A stretch of 63,959 nt of DNA from Rhodocyclaceae bacterium (GTDB lineage Bacteria > Pseudomonadota > Gammaproteobacteria > Burkholderiales > Rhodocyclaceae): positions 1-63,959 of the forward strand of contig JAABQX010000027.1 in the NCBI GenBank assembly GCA_011391215.1, in the 5' to 3' direction. Both the position numbers and the translations under genes were made by a program. Each line of letters opens with the position of its first letter. Within the stretch, counting starts at the first letter, position 1. The notes under the pieces were generated by a model. It searched no databases, was not told where the DNA came from, and saw only the letters and a program-made list of their open reading frames with translations. Positions 8,579 through 16,354 of the stretch are shown piece after piece.

Positions 8579-9824
8579 ACAAATGGAAGGAAGCCGCGCC
8601 GTCGCCGAAGCCATCGCGCTGTGCCGGCCGGAAGTGATCTGCGCCTATCCGATTTCACCGCAGACCCACATCGTCGAAGCCCTCGGCGAAATGGTGAAGG
8701 AAGAAACGCTCACCGAGTGTGAATTCATCAACGTCGAATCCGAGTTCGCCGCCATGAGCGTGGCGATCGGCTCTTCGGCCGGCGGCGCCCGTTCCTACAC
8801 GGCGACCGCTTCGCAGGGGTTGCTGTTCATGGTCGAGGCGGTATACAACGCCTCCGGCCTCGGCCTGCCGATCGTCATGACGGTCGCCAACCGCGCCATC
8901 GGCGCACCGATCAACATCTGGAACGACCACTCGGACTCGCTCTCGCAGCGCGACTGCGGCTGGATCCAGCTATTCGCCGAAACCAACCAGGAAGCCCTCG
9001 ACCTGCACATCCAGGCTTTCAAACTGGCCGAGGAACTCTCGATGCCGGTGATGGTGTGCATGGACGGTTTCATCCTCACCCACGCCTACGAACGCGTCGA
9101 CATGCCTACCCAGGCGCAGGTGGATGCCTTCCTGCCCCCCTATGAGCCGCGCCAGGTACTCGACACGAACGAGCCGGTCTCGATCGGCGCGATGGTTGGC
9201 CCCGAAGCTTTCATGGAAGTGCGCTACCTCGCCCACGCCAAGCAGTTGCAGGCGCTGGAACGCATCCCGCAACTTGCCACAGAATTCCAGACGGTATTCG
9301 GTCGCGAATCCGGCGGATTGATCCATACCTACCAGACCGAAGATGCCGAAACCATTGTCATCGCGATGGGTTCGGTGCTGGGCACGATCAAAGACACGGT
9401 CGATGTCATGCGCGAGGCAGGACATAAGATCGGCGTGCTAGGCATCACCAGCTATCGTCCCTTCCCGCTGACGGCTGTCGCTGCGGCACTGAAAAACTGC
9501 AAACGCTTCGTCGTCCTCGAGAAAAGCCTCGCGGTCGGCATTGGCGGCATCGTCGCCACCGATGTACGCATGGCGGTCACGGGCATGGGACTGAAAGGCT
9601 TTACGGTCGTCGCGGGTCTTGGTGGTCGCGCCATCACCATGAAATCGCTGAAAGCGCTGTTCGAAAAGGCCATGCGCGAAGAACTGGAACTGGTGACCTT
9701 CCTCGATCTCGACTGGAAGGCCGTCAACAAACAACTCGACCGTGAAAAGGCGCACCGCCGCTCCGGCCCGGTGGCCGAAGCCCTGCTGCGCGATGTCGGC
9801 GTCGTCGGCGCACGCAACTACTGA
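8571..9824 (+). CDS. 2-oxoacid:acceptor oxidoreductase, alpha subunit
   Basis: This 417-residue protein is the alpha subunit (domains I and II) of a pyruvate/phenylglyoxylate-type oxidoreductase. Visible signatures are MEGSRAVAEA, CAYPISPQTHIVE, NVESEFAAMSVAIGSSAGGA, SQGLLFMVE and NIWNDHSDSLSQRDCGW. The last of these forms the substrate-binding region in pyruvate:ferredoxin oxidoreductases. ATG 8571 overlaps the end of the gamma gene, so translation is probably coupled. Together with gamma, beta and the following NAD(P)-module gene it should convert a 2-oxoacid plus CoA to acyl-CoA and CO2. I cannot decide between pyruvate and phenylglyoxylate from sequence alone. Confidence 0.88.
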   Translation: MLKQMEGSRAVAEAIALCRPEVICAYPISPQTHIVEALGEMVKEETLTECEFINVESEFAAMSVAIGSSAGGARSYTATASQGLLFMVEAVYNASGLGLPIVMTVANRAIGAPINIWNDHSDSLSQRDCGWIQLFAETNQEALDLHIQAFKLAEELSMPVMVCMDGFILTHAYERVDMPTQAQVDAFLPPYEPRQVLDTNEPVSIGAMVGPEAFMEVRYLAHAKQLQALERIPQLATEFQTVFGRESGGLIHTYQTEDAETIVIAMGSVLGTIKDTVDVMREAGHKIGVLGITSYRPFPLTAVAAALKNCKRFVVLEKSLAVGIGGIVATDVRMAVTGMGLKGFTVVAGLGGRAITMKSLKALFEKAMREELELVTFLDLDWKAVNKQLDREKAHRRSGPVAEALLRDVGVVGARNY

Positions 9825-9841
9825 TTGGGGAAAACAGAACC

Positions 9842-10858
9842 ATGTCCTTTCAACCCGTCAAGTTCTACCAGACCGGCACTTTCACCGTCGGTAACCGCCT
9901 GCTGCCGCCCGAAGAGCGCAGCGTGCAGGCCAGTGGCAAGCGCTTCAACTCGATCAACTCCGGTCACCGCGCCTGCCAGGGCTGCGGCGAGGCGCTCGGC
10001 GCCCGCTATGCTATCGATGCCGCGATGGAGGCGACCGATAGCCAGCTGATCGCCGCCAACGCGACCGGCTGCCTCGAAGTCTTCTCGACGCCCTACCCCG
10101 AAACCTCCTGGCAGATTCCCTGGATCCATTCGCTGTTTGGCAACGCCGCCGCAGTGGCCACCGGTATCGCCGCCGCGATGAAGGTCAAGCGCGCCAAGGG
10201 CAAGGTCGGCGATGTGCGCGTCGTCGCGCAGGGCGGCGACGGCGGCACGACAGATATTGGCTTCGGCTGCCTGTCCGGCATGTTCGAGCGCAACGACGAC
10301 GTGCTTTACATCTGCTACGACAACGGCGGCTACATGAACACGGGCGTGCAACGCTCCAGCGCCACACCGGCCGCCGCACGCACCGCCACGACACCGGCCG
10401 TCGGCCATGATCCGGGCAATGTTTTCGGCCAGGGCAAATTCCTGCCGGCCATCGCCATGGCGCACGACATTCCCTACGTCGCCACCGCCACGGTGGCCGA
10501 CCTGCGCGACCTCGAGGCCAAGGTGCGCCGCGCCATGGAATTTCGCGGCGCACGCTACATCCATATCCTCGTGCCCTGCCCGCTCGGCTGGGGCACCCCC
10601 TCGCACGACACCATCAAAATGGCCCGCCTGGCCAAGGAAACCGGCATCTTTCCGGTATTCGAGGCCGAGCATGGCGAAGTCAAGTCGGTGCTGGCAATAC
10701 GCCGGCCACTCCCCGTCGAGGAGTATCTGCGGCCGCAAAAGCGCTTCGCCCACTTGTTCGGGAAAAGCCCTGCTGTAGCAACGATTGCGCGGATTCAGGC
10801 GCTGGCAGACAAGAACATTCGCAAATACCGGCTGCAAGCCCGCCAGGAGAGCCACTAA
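9842..10858 (+). CDS. 2-oxoacid:acceptor oxidoreductase, beta (TPP-binding) subunit
   Basis: The 338-residue beta subunit binds thiamine diphosphate: GHRACQGCGEALGARYAIDA supplies cluster-ligating cysteines, and the TPP/Mg motif is GGDGGTTDIGFGCLSG followed by YICYDNGGYMNTGVQRS. TPYPETSWQIPW and the cysteine near VPCPLGWG are also family features. It follows the alpha gene by 17 bp. It has no ferredoxin domain of its own; that role is taken by the C-terminus of the next gene. Family membership is secure, substrate is not. Confidence 0.9.
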   Translation: MSFQPVKFYQTGTFTVGNRLLPPEERSVQASGKRFNSINSGHRACQGCGEALGARYAIDAAMEATDSQLIAANATGCLEVFSTPYPETSWQIPWIHSLFGNAAAVATGIAAAMKVKRAKGKVGDVRVVAQGGDGGTTDIGFGCLSGMFERNDDVLYICYDNGGYMNTGVQRSSATPAAARTATTPAVGHDPGNVFGQGKFLPAIAMAHDIPYVATATVADLRDLEAKVRRAMEFRGARYIHILVPCPLGWGTPSHDTIKMARLAKETGIFPVFEAEHGEVKSVLAIRRPLPVEEYLRPQKRFAHLFGKSPAVATIARIQALADKNIRKYRLQARQESH

Positions 10859-10859
10859 C

Positions 10860-12482
10860 ATGGAAAAACCCTTTGCCATTACCCTCAATCCGGGCTCCTC
10901 GCTGGCCAACCACACCGGCTCCTGGCGCACCGTCCGCCCCGAGTACGTCAGCCGTCTGCCGCCCTGCAACGCCGCTTGCCCGGCCGGCGAGAACATCCAA
11001 GGCTGGCTGTTCCATGCCGAAAGCGGCGACTATGAACAAGCCTGGCGCGCGCTCACCGAGAACAATCCGCTGCCCGCCATCATGGGCCGCGTCTGCTACC
11101 ACCCCTGTGAAAACGGCTGCAATCGTCAGTATGTTGATGCCTCGGTCGGCATCAACTCGGTCGAACGCTTTCTCGGCGACGAGGCCATCAAGCGTGGCTG
11201 GAAATTCGCAACCCAGGCGCCCATCAGTGGCAAACGCGTACTGGTTGTCGGCTCCGGCCCGGCCGGTCTCTCGGCCGCTTATCATCTGACACGACTCGGC
11301 CACCAGGCCGTGATTTACGAGGCTGCCGAGCTCGCCGGCGGCATGATGCGCTTCGGCATTCCGAAATATCGCCTGCCGCGCGAGGTACTCGACGCCGAGA
11401 TCCAGCGCCTCGTTGACTTCGGCGTCGAACTGCATCTGCAGACTAAGGTCACCAACATACTGGATACGCTGAAAAAGGGTTTTGATGCAGTTTTCCTCGG
11501 CGTCGGCGCCCATATCGCCAAGCGTGCCTACATTCCAGCGGGTGATGCCAACAAGGTGCTCGATGCCGTCTCCGTGCTGCACAACATGGAGGATGCCTCC
11601 GCCCCGATGCTGGGGCGCAAGGTCGTGGTCTACGGTGGCGGCAATACCGCCATCGACGTCGCCCGCACCGCCAAGCGACTCGGTGCCGAAGAGGCAATCA
11701 TCGTCTACCGCCGCACCCGCGACAAGATGCCGGCGCACGATTTCGAGGTCGAAGAGGCCCTGCAGGAAGGCATCTCCATCAAGTGGCTATCGACCATCAA
11801 GGAAGCCGGCGAGTCTGACATCATGATCGAGAAGATGGCACTCGACGAAAACGGCTTCCCGCAACCGACCGGCGAGTTCGAACGCATCGAAGCCGACTCG
11901 GTGGTGCTGGCGCTCGGCCAGGATACCGATCTCTCGCTGCTGGACAACGTACCGGGCCTGATCGTCGACAAAGGCCTGATCCAGGTCGACAAGGGCATGA
12001 TGACCGGCCATCCCGGCGTCTTCGCCGGTGGCGACATGGCCAACAACGAACGCACCGTTACGGTCGCTGTCGGCCATGGCAAGAAGGCGGCTCGCGCCAT
12101 CGACGCCTGGCTGCGTGGCGAAACCTATGCCCCGCCGCCCAAGCACGAAATCGCCACCTTCGAGCGAATGAACCCCTGGTACTACTCCGACGCGCCGAAG
12201 ACCATGCGGCCGGTGCTCGACATCATCCGCCGCCAGTCCACCTTCGATGAGGTACTGGGCGGGCTTGACGAGAGCAACGCGCAATTCGAGGCGCGCCGCT
12301 GCATGTCCTGCGGTAACTGCTTCGAATGCGATAACTGCTACGGCGTCTGCCCCGATAATGCCGTCATCAAGCTTGGCCCCGGCAAGGGCTTCAAGTTCAA
12401 CTATGACTATTGCAAGGGCTGCGGCATGTGTGTCGCAGAATGCCCGTGCGGAGCAATCCGGACGGTGCCGGAAGAGAACTGA
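10860..12482 (+). CDS. NAD(P)/FAD oxidoreductase fused to a 2x[4Fe-4S] ferredoxin domain
   Basis: The 540-residue protein combines a GltD-like part with a PorD-like ferredoxin. Near the N-terminus are cluster cysteines (LPPCNAACPAGENIQGW, CYHPCENGCNR), then an FAD loop VVGSGPAGLSAAYHL at about residue 120 and an NAD(P) loop VVYGGGNTAIDVARTAKRLG. The C-terminal 65 residues hold two cysteine clusters (CMSCGNCFECDNCYGVCP and CKGCGMCVAECPCGAI). This layout resembles the electron-output subunit PadH of phenylglyoxylate:NAD+ oxidoreductase with the delta subunit fused on. It implies that the enzyme can hand electrons to, or take them from, NAD(P)H. It starts one base after the beta stop codon. Confidence 0.85.
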   Translation: MEKPFAITLNPGSSLANHTGSWRTVRPEYVSRLPPCNAACPAGENIQGWLFHAESGDYEQAWRALTENNPLPAIMGRVCYHPCENGCNRQYVDASVGINSVERFLGDEAIKRGWKFATQAPISGKRVLVVGSGPAGLSAAYHLTRLGHQAVIYEAAELAGGMMRFGIPKYRLPREVLDAEIQRLVDFGVELHLQTKVTNILDTLKKGFDAVFLGVGAHIAKRAYIPAGDANKVLDAVSVLHNMEDASAPMLGRKVVVYGGGNTAIDVARTAKRLGAEEAIIVYRRTRDKMPAHDFEVEEALQEGISIKWLSTIKEAGESDIMIEKMALDENGFPQPTGEFERIEADSVVLALGQDTDLSLLDNVPGLIVDKGLIQVDKGMMTGHPGVFAGGDMANNERTVTVAVGHGKKAARAIDAWLRGETYAPPPKHEIATFERMNPWYYSDAPKTMRPVLDIIRRQSTFDEVLGGLDESNAQFEARRCMSCGNCFECDNCYGVCPDNAVIKLGPGKGFKFNYDYCKGCGMCVAECPCGAIRTVPEEN

Positions 12483-12500
12483 CGAAAGGCAACACGCGTG

Positions 12501-12860
12501 ATGACCCTGCACAAAAACATCAACGCGGTGGCAGCGTCGGCACTCGGTGCCGGCGCGGGCGTCAGCATGAAAATGCTACTCTCGCCGGATGAGTCACCCA
12601 ATTTTGCGATGCGTAATTTCATCATCGAAGCGGGTGGCCACATGCCGCTGCATACCAACACCATCGAGCACGAGCAATTTGTGCTCAGCGGTCGCGCAGA
12701 AGTGCAACTCGGTGACAAGACGATCGAAGCCGCCGCCGGTGATGTGCTGCTGATACCGGCCGGGGTTCCTCACAGCTACAAGACCCTGGGTGATGAAGCC
12801 TACAGTTTCCTGTGCCTCGTTCCCAAGGGTGAGGATCACATCGAGATCGTGAAAAGCTGA
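12501..12860 (+). CDS. Small cupin-domain protein
   Basis: 119 residues forming one cupin barrel: GGHMPLHTNTIEHEQFVLSG gives the first motif with metal-binding His and Glu residues, and GDVLLIPAGVPHSYK the second. A GTG at 12498 in frame is an alternative start. It lies 18 bp after the oxidoreductase operon and is probably cotranscribed, but cupins are too diverse to name the ligand or reaction; a metabolite sensor or dioxygenase-like role is equally possible. Confidence 0.75.
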   Translation: MTLHKNINAVAASALGAGAGVSMKMLLSPDESPNFAMRNFIIEAGGHMPLHTNTIEHEQFVLSGRAEVQLGDKTIEAAAGDVLLIPAGVPHSYKTLGDEAYSFLCLVPKGEDHIEIVKS

Positions 12861-12985
12861 GTTTCTCCGCCGTCCCGCCAGGCGGCACGCCGATGTGGAG
12901 CAGCTCGCCACCGTGGCCGGAGGGTGATTGAAACGAAGCGCGAGGTGGCGTAGGATTTAATCCTATCAACTGTATGGAGAATGCC

Positions 12986-13267
12986 ATGCGCACAACCCAG
13001 CAATTCAGCATTACTTTGCCGAACGAGATGGCCGGCTTGGTGAAAGACATGGTTGCCACAGGCGCCTACGCCACTGAAAGCGAAGTCTTTCGGGATGGTC
13101 TGCGCGCCTTGCTGGCACGCGAACGTGCGACAGAACGATGGCTGAACGAGCAGGTGGGGCCGGCCTACGATGCGCTGATGGCTGATCCATCCAGCGCGCG
13201 CAGCGCAGACCAGGTGCGCGCGCGCATTGCGGCTGAACATGCTGCGTATGTCGTCAAGGCGGAATGA
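12986..13267 (+). CDS. ParD/CopG-type antitoxin
   Basis: 93 residues with a ribbon-helix-helix start (TTQQFSITLPNEMAGLVKDM), then YATESEVFRDGLRALLARE as in ParD antitoxins, and a charged C-terminal tail that would bind the toxin. ATG 12986 follows GGAGA at good spacing; ATG 12974 in frame is less likely. The antitoxin would repress its own promoter and neutralise a ParE-type toxin. The stop overlaps an ATG in ATGA form, the normal coupling with parE, but the toxin gene here is broken. Confidence 0.8.
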   Translation: MRTTQQFSITLPNEMAGLVKDMVATGAYATESEVFRDGLRALLARERATERWLNEQVGPAYDALMADPSSARSADQVRARIAAEHAAYVVKAE

Positions 13268-13320
13268 GGTATCGGGTTATTTTCTCGCCACGGCGGCACG
13301 CTGGGCGAGGACGACGTTAA
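13264..13320 (+). pseudogene. ParE-type toxin, remnant of the first residues
   Basis: ATG 13264 overlaps the antitoxin stop and begins MRYRVIFSP, the usual ParE/RelE-superfamily N-terminus. It then leaves the family sequence (RRHAGRGRR) and stops after 18 residues. The rest of the toxin is absent before the next gene at 13357. The antitoxin is therefore an orphan beside a truncated toxin. Confidence 0.6.
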
Positions 13321-13356
13321 GGCGGTAAATAGCCTGCTGTAGGGAACCAATCACCC

Positions 13357-13851
13357 ATGAGGGTTTTAACGATACTGGCGTGCTGGCTGTTGTCCGCATG
13401 CGCCGCGACGCCGGAACAGCTGCCGGGGAATGGCCCTACTGTCGGGATCATCCTCGGCCGGGCCATTCAGGCTGACACGACGGAAGCGCTGGTCGGCACC
13501 TCCTGGCAACTGGTGTCCATCCAGTCGATGGACGATGCGCAGGGTACGACGAAGATCGCCGAGCCGCAGCGCTTCACCCTGCGTTTTGATGCCGACGGCC
13601 GCGCCATCCTGCGGCTGGACTGCAATCGTGGCAATGGCAAATGGGCAGCCAAGCCGACATCAGCAAGTTCCGGATCGCTGAGCTTTGGCCCGATTGCCAC
13701 CACGCGGGCAATGTGCCCGCCGCCGCATCTGGACGAGCGGCTGGCACGCGATCTCGGTTATGTACGGTCCTATCTGCTCAAGGACGGCAACTTGTACCTG
13801 TCGCTGATGGCCGATGGCGGCATCTACGAATGGCAGCCGTTCCGCGAATGA
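13357..13851 (+). CDS. META-domain lipoprotein (HslJ-like)
   Basis: 164 residues. The N-terminus MRVLTILACWLLSACAA ends in a lipobox (LSAC), so a lipid-anchored envelope protein is predicted. The rest has META/HslJ features: GTSWQLVSIQSM, then FTLRFDADGRAILRLDCNRGNG and the segment SLSFGPIATTRAMCPPP. HslJ-type proteins are outer-membrane or periplasmic factors with unclear biochemical activity. The downstream secreted protein gene starts within a few bases, suggesting one transcript. Confidence 0.75.
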   Translation: MRVLTILACWLLSACAATPEQLPGNGPTVGIILGRAIQADTTEALVGTSWQLVSIQSMDDAQGTTKIAEPQRFTLRFDADGRAILRLDCNRGNGKWAAKPTSASSGSLSFGPIATTRAMCPPPHLDERLARDLGYVRSYLLKDGNLYLSLMADGGIYEWQPFRE

Positions 13852-13874
13852 ATCTTGTGATGATGAGCTCTCCA

Positions 13875-14624
13875 ATGAAACCGTTTTCTGTCGCCCGTGC
13901 GTTTGCCGCCGTTGCTCTCATTTCAATCACTATCACGTCTTGGGCCAGCATCCAGACCAAGCCGGTGCAGTTCAAGAAAGGCGAAAGCACCGCCACGATC
14001 AAGGGCACGCTCAAGGGCGATCAGACGGTCGACTACACGCTGCGCGCCAAGGCCGGGCAGACCATGAGCGTGACGTTCAAGACCAGCAACGCCAGCGCCT
14101 ATTTCAACGTGCTGCCGCCGGGCTCGACCGGCGAGGCCATCTTCATCGGCTCGACCTCCGGCAACGAATGGAGCGGCGCGCTGCCGGCCGATGGCGAATA
14201 CAAGCTGCGCACCTATCTTTATCGCAATGCCGCACGGCGCAACGAGTCGGCCAGCTACACGCTGACCGTTGGCATCACGGGCAGCGCAAGCCATGCCAGC
14301 GCACTCGGCACGGCACCGGCCAGCGATGCCAAGGTGAAGGGCACGGTGTATCACGCCACCGGCCAGGTGCCGTGCTCGCTGGGTAATGCACCGCAAGGTT
14401 CGCTGCAATGCGAGTTCGGCGTCATTCGCGGCAAGGCGGGCAACGCCGAGGTTCACGTCACGCCGCCGGGCACCACCCAGCGCGTGCTGACCTTTGTCGG
14501 CGACAAGGTGAGCGCGGATGGCAACGGCAAGGTCAAGGCCAGCAAGCGTGACGACCTGTGGTCGATCGAGGTCAACGACTACGAGCACTACCGGATTCCC
14601 GATGCGGTGATCAACGGCGGCTAA
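13875..14624 (+). CDS. Secreted protein of unknown function
   Basis: The 249-residue product starts with a signal peptide (MKPFSVARAFAAVALISITI, cleavage probably after SWA). A beta-rich domain follows, with GTLKGDQTVDYTLRAKAGQTMSV, resembling the pre-peptidase/inhibitor I78-adjacent type of extracellular fold. The second half contains CSLGNAPQGSLQCEFGVIRG, two cysteines that may form a disulfide. An earlier in-frame ATG at 13848 overlaps the previous stop codon and could be used. A repeat copy begins 3 bp after the stop. Function unknown; the neighbours are lipoproteins. Confidence 0.6.
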   Translation: MKPFSVARAFAAVALISITITSWASIQTKPVQFKKGESTATIKGTLKGDQTVDYTLRAKAGQTMSVTFKTSNASAYFNVLPPGSTGEAIFIGSTSGNEWSGALPADGEYKLRTYLYRNAARRNESASYTLTVGITGSASHASALGTAPASDAKVKGTVYHATGQVPCSLGNAPQGSLQCEFGVIRGKAGNAEVHVTPPGTTQRVLTFVGDKVSADGNGKVKASKRDDLWSIEVNDYEHYRIPDAVINGG

Positions 14625-14627
14625 GGT

Positions 14628-14651
14628 GCCGCCCCGCCAGCGCCGACTTTT
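14628..14651 (+). repeat. Dispersed 24-bp repeat, copy 4
   Basis: One base from consensus (GCCGCCCCGCC in place of GCCGTCCCGCC). It starts 3 bp after the stop codon of the preceding gene. Confidence 0.9.
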
Positions 14652-14716
14652 CTCCTCGCATCATCTTGCCCGCTGCTATCCTGCAGCACCTTTCACGATA
14701 TCCCCATGAGGAAAAC

Positions 14717-15055
14717 ATGCGTAATTACTCTACTGCCCTTTCTACGTTGATCATTGCCCTGTTGCTGGCCGGTTGTGCCGCCGGCCCGACCGATGCCGAG
14801 ATCAAGGCCGCGCTCGAGAAGGATCTCGAGGCGAGTCAATCGCCGCTGCGGTTGATCGACAAGGCCATGAGCGCCAAGCTGACGGCGGTGAAACAAATTG
14901 GCTGCAGCAAGGACAAGGAAGGCGCCGCCTTCGTTTGCGATCTGCAAATGACGGTGGAAACCACCAACCCGCTCACCGGCAAGGTGGATAGCAAGGACGG
15001 CACCGACAAGCTGCGCTTCGTCAAGACCGACAAGGGCTGGGTGGTATCGAAATAA
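14717..15055 (+). CDS. Small lipoprotein of unknown function
   Basis: 112 residues. The N-terminus ends in a lipobox, IIALLLAGCAAG, giving a lipidated Cys near residue 22. The mature part is charged, with two more cysteines (QIGCSKDKEGAAFVCD) that could form a disulfide, and ends KTDKGWVVSK, a pattern common in small DUF-type lipoproteins. ATG 14717 follows GAGGAAAAC. About 20 bp past the stop lies a degenerate copy of the dispersed repeat (about 15075-15094). Confidence 0.65.
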   Translation: MRNYSTALSTLIIALLLAGCAAGPTDAEIKAALEKDLEASQSPLRLIDKAMSAKLTAVKQIGCSKDKEGAAFVCDLQMTVETTNPLTGKVDSKDGTDKLRFVKTDKGWVVSK

Positions 15056-15154
15056 GCGGCGCAGCGCACAGGCGGTCGCCGCAGCCGACTTTCTAATCCG
15101 GCCCGCCTGCGAGCCCGCCAGTCCCACAGGAGTCTCCTTCGGCCATGCCGACGA

Positions 15155-16153
15155 TTACGCGATAACCCGCGCCCGCAGCTGACCACAACCGCCGTCGATG
15201 TCCTGCCCGGCCGACTGGCGCAGTTTGGTGAGGATGCCGTGCCGATACAGGTGCAGCGACATTGCCGCCGCGCGCGCATCCGTCGGGCGATGATAGCCGA
15301 GTCCATTGACCGTGTTGTAGGGGATGAAATTCATCACCGCGTATTTCCCCGCCAACAACCTGACGATGCCGTCGAGCTCCGCATCGCTGTCATTCACCCC
15401 GGCGAGCAGCGTCCATTGATACTGGATCGGATAGCCGGTGGCGCGGGCATAGTGCTCACCGAGTTCGACCAGTTCGGCCGGATCGATACGTTGTGCCTTG
15501 GGTAGCAACTGCGCGCGCAATGCCGCGTCGGTCGAGTGCAATGACAAGGCCAGCGCCGGCTTGACGCTGCCACGGGGCAGCCGCTCGAACACGCGGCGGT
15601 CGCCGACGGTCGAGAACACCAGATTCTTGTGGCCGATCCCGCCGGCCGTGCCGAGCAGTTCGATCGCCTCCAGCACGTTGTCCAGATTGTGGGCCGGCTC
15701 GCCCATGCCCATGAACACGACTTTCTTCACCGGCCTGAGTTGGCGTGCCAGCATCACCTGGGCGACGATCTCGGCGCTGCCAAGCTGGCGCAACAGGCCG
15801 TCGCGCCCCGTCATGCAAAAGGTGCAACCGACCGCACAGCCCACCTGCGTCGATACACAGACACCGTCGCGCGGCAGTAGCACGCTTTCCACCGTCTGGC
15901 CGTCGGCCAGCGCCACCAGCAGGCGCACGGAGCCGTCTGCGCCTGGATGACTGGACGTCACCCGGGCCAGATGGGCCAGTTCGTCCGTCAGTACGGGCAG
16001 CTCGGCGCGCAACGGGGCGGGCAAATAATCAACCGCCGGCGCCGCACCGCTGTCGAGTGGCCGTGCCTGAACCCAGGCCCGCAAGATGCGTTGCTCATGG
16101 CAAGGCTTGGCGCCGAGCGAACGCAGGCGTTGGCGGAGATGTTCGATATGCAT
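15155..16153 (-). CDS. RlmN/Cfr-family radical SAM methyltransferase
   Basis: 332 residues. The radical SAM cluster motif GCAVGCTFCMTG (CxxxCxxC) is followed by VVFMGMGEPAHNLDNVLEAI, STVG and LALSLHSTDAALR, all hallmarks of the RlmN/Cfr family that methylates C2 or C8 of A2503 in 23S rRNA. A C-terminal cysteine (DIDGGCGQLR) is placed as the family's methyl-relay Cys. It is shorter than standard RlmN, which usually sits beside ndk and hisS, so this may be a paralogue with a different RNA target. It is monocistronic and divergent from iorA. Confidence 0.8.
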   Translation of the reverse strand: MHIEHLRQRLRSLGAKPCHEQRILRAWVQARPLDSGAAPAVDYLPAPLRAELPVLTDELAHLARVTSSHPGADGSVRLLVALADGQTVESVLLPRDGVCVSTQVGCAVGCTFCMTGRDGLLRQLGSAEIVAQVMLARQLRPVKKVVFMGMGEPAHNLDNVLEAIELLGTAGGIGHKNLVFSTVGDRRVFERLPRGSVKPALALSLHSTDAALRAQLLPKAQRIDPAELVELGEHYARATGYPIQYQWTLLAGVNDSDAELDGIVRLLAGKYAVMNFIPYNTVNGLGYHRPTDARAAAMSLHLYRHGILTKLRQSAGQDIDGGCGQLRARVIA

Positions 16154-16213
16154 GGGCCCGGAATGCTAGCACCATGCCAGCGCCGTCCCCATTCTGATGG
16201 CGACCCGGCTTGC

Positions 16214-16236
16214 GCCGTCTCGCCAGCGCCGACTTT
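16214..16236 (+). repeat. Dispersed repeat, copy 5
   Basis: Matches consensus with C to T in the core (GTCTCGCCAGCGCCGAC) and three Ts at the end. It is intergenic, between the RlmN-like gene and iorA. Confidence 0.9.
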
Positions 16237-16354
16237 CCATATAGACGCATGCAGGCCGAATCCGGATAATCACATCCTCAGTTTCCATCCAAGACCTGTA
16301 CCGATACATTCGGTGCGGGTTAATTTTTTCCGCCTTCTTTTTTGCGAGATCACT

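Noticed and set aside
9818-11738. Minus-strand frames opposite the oxidoreductase operon
   Set aside because: They mirror the codon bias of the beta and GltD-like genes and contain no family signature.
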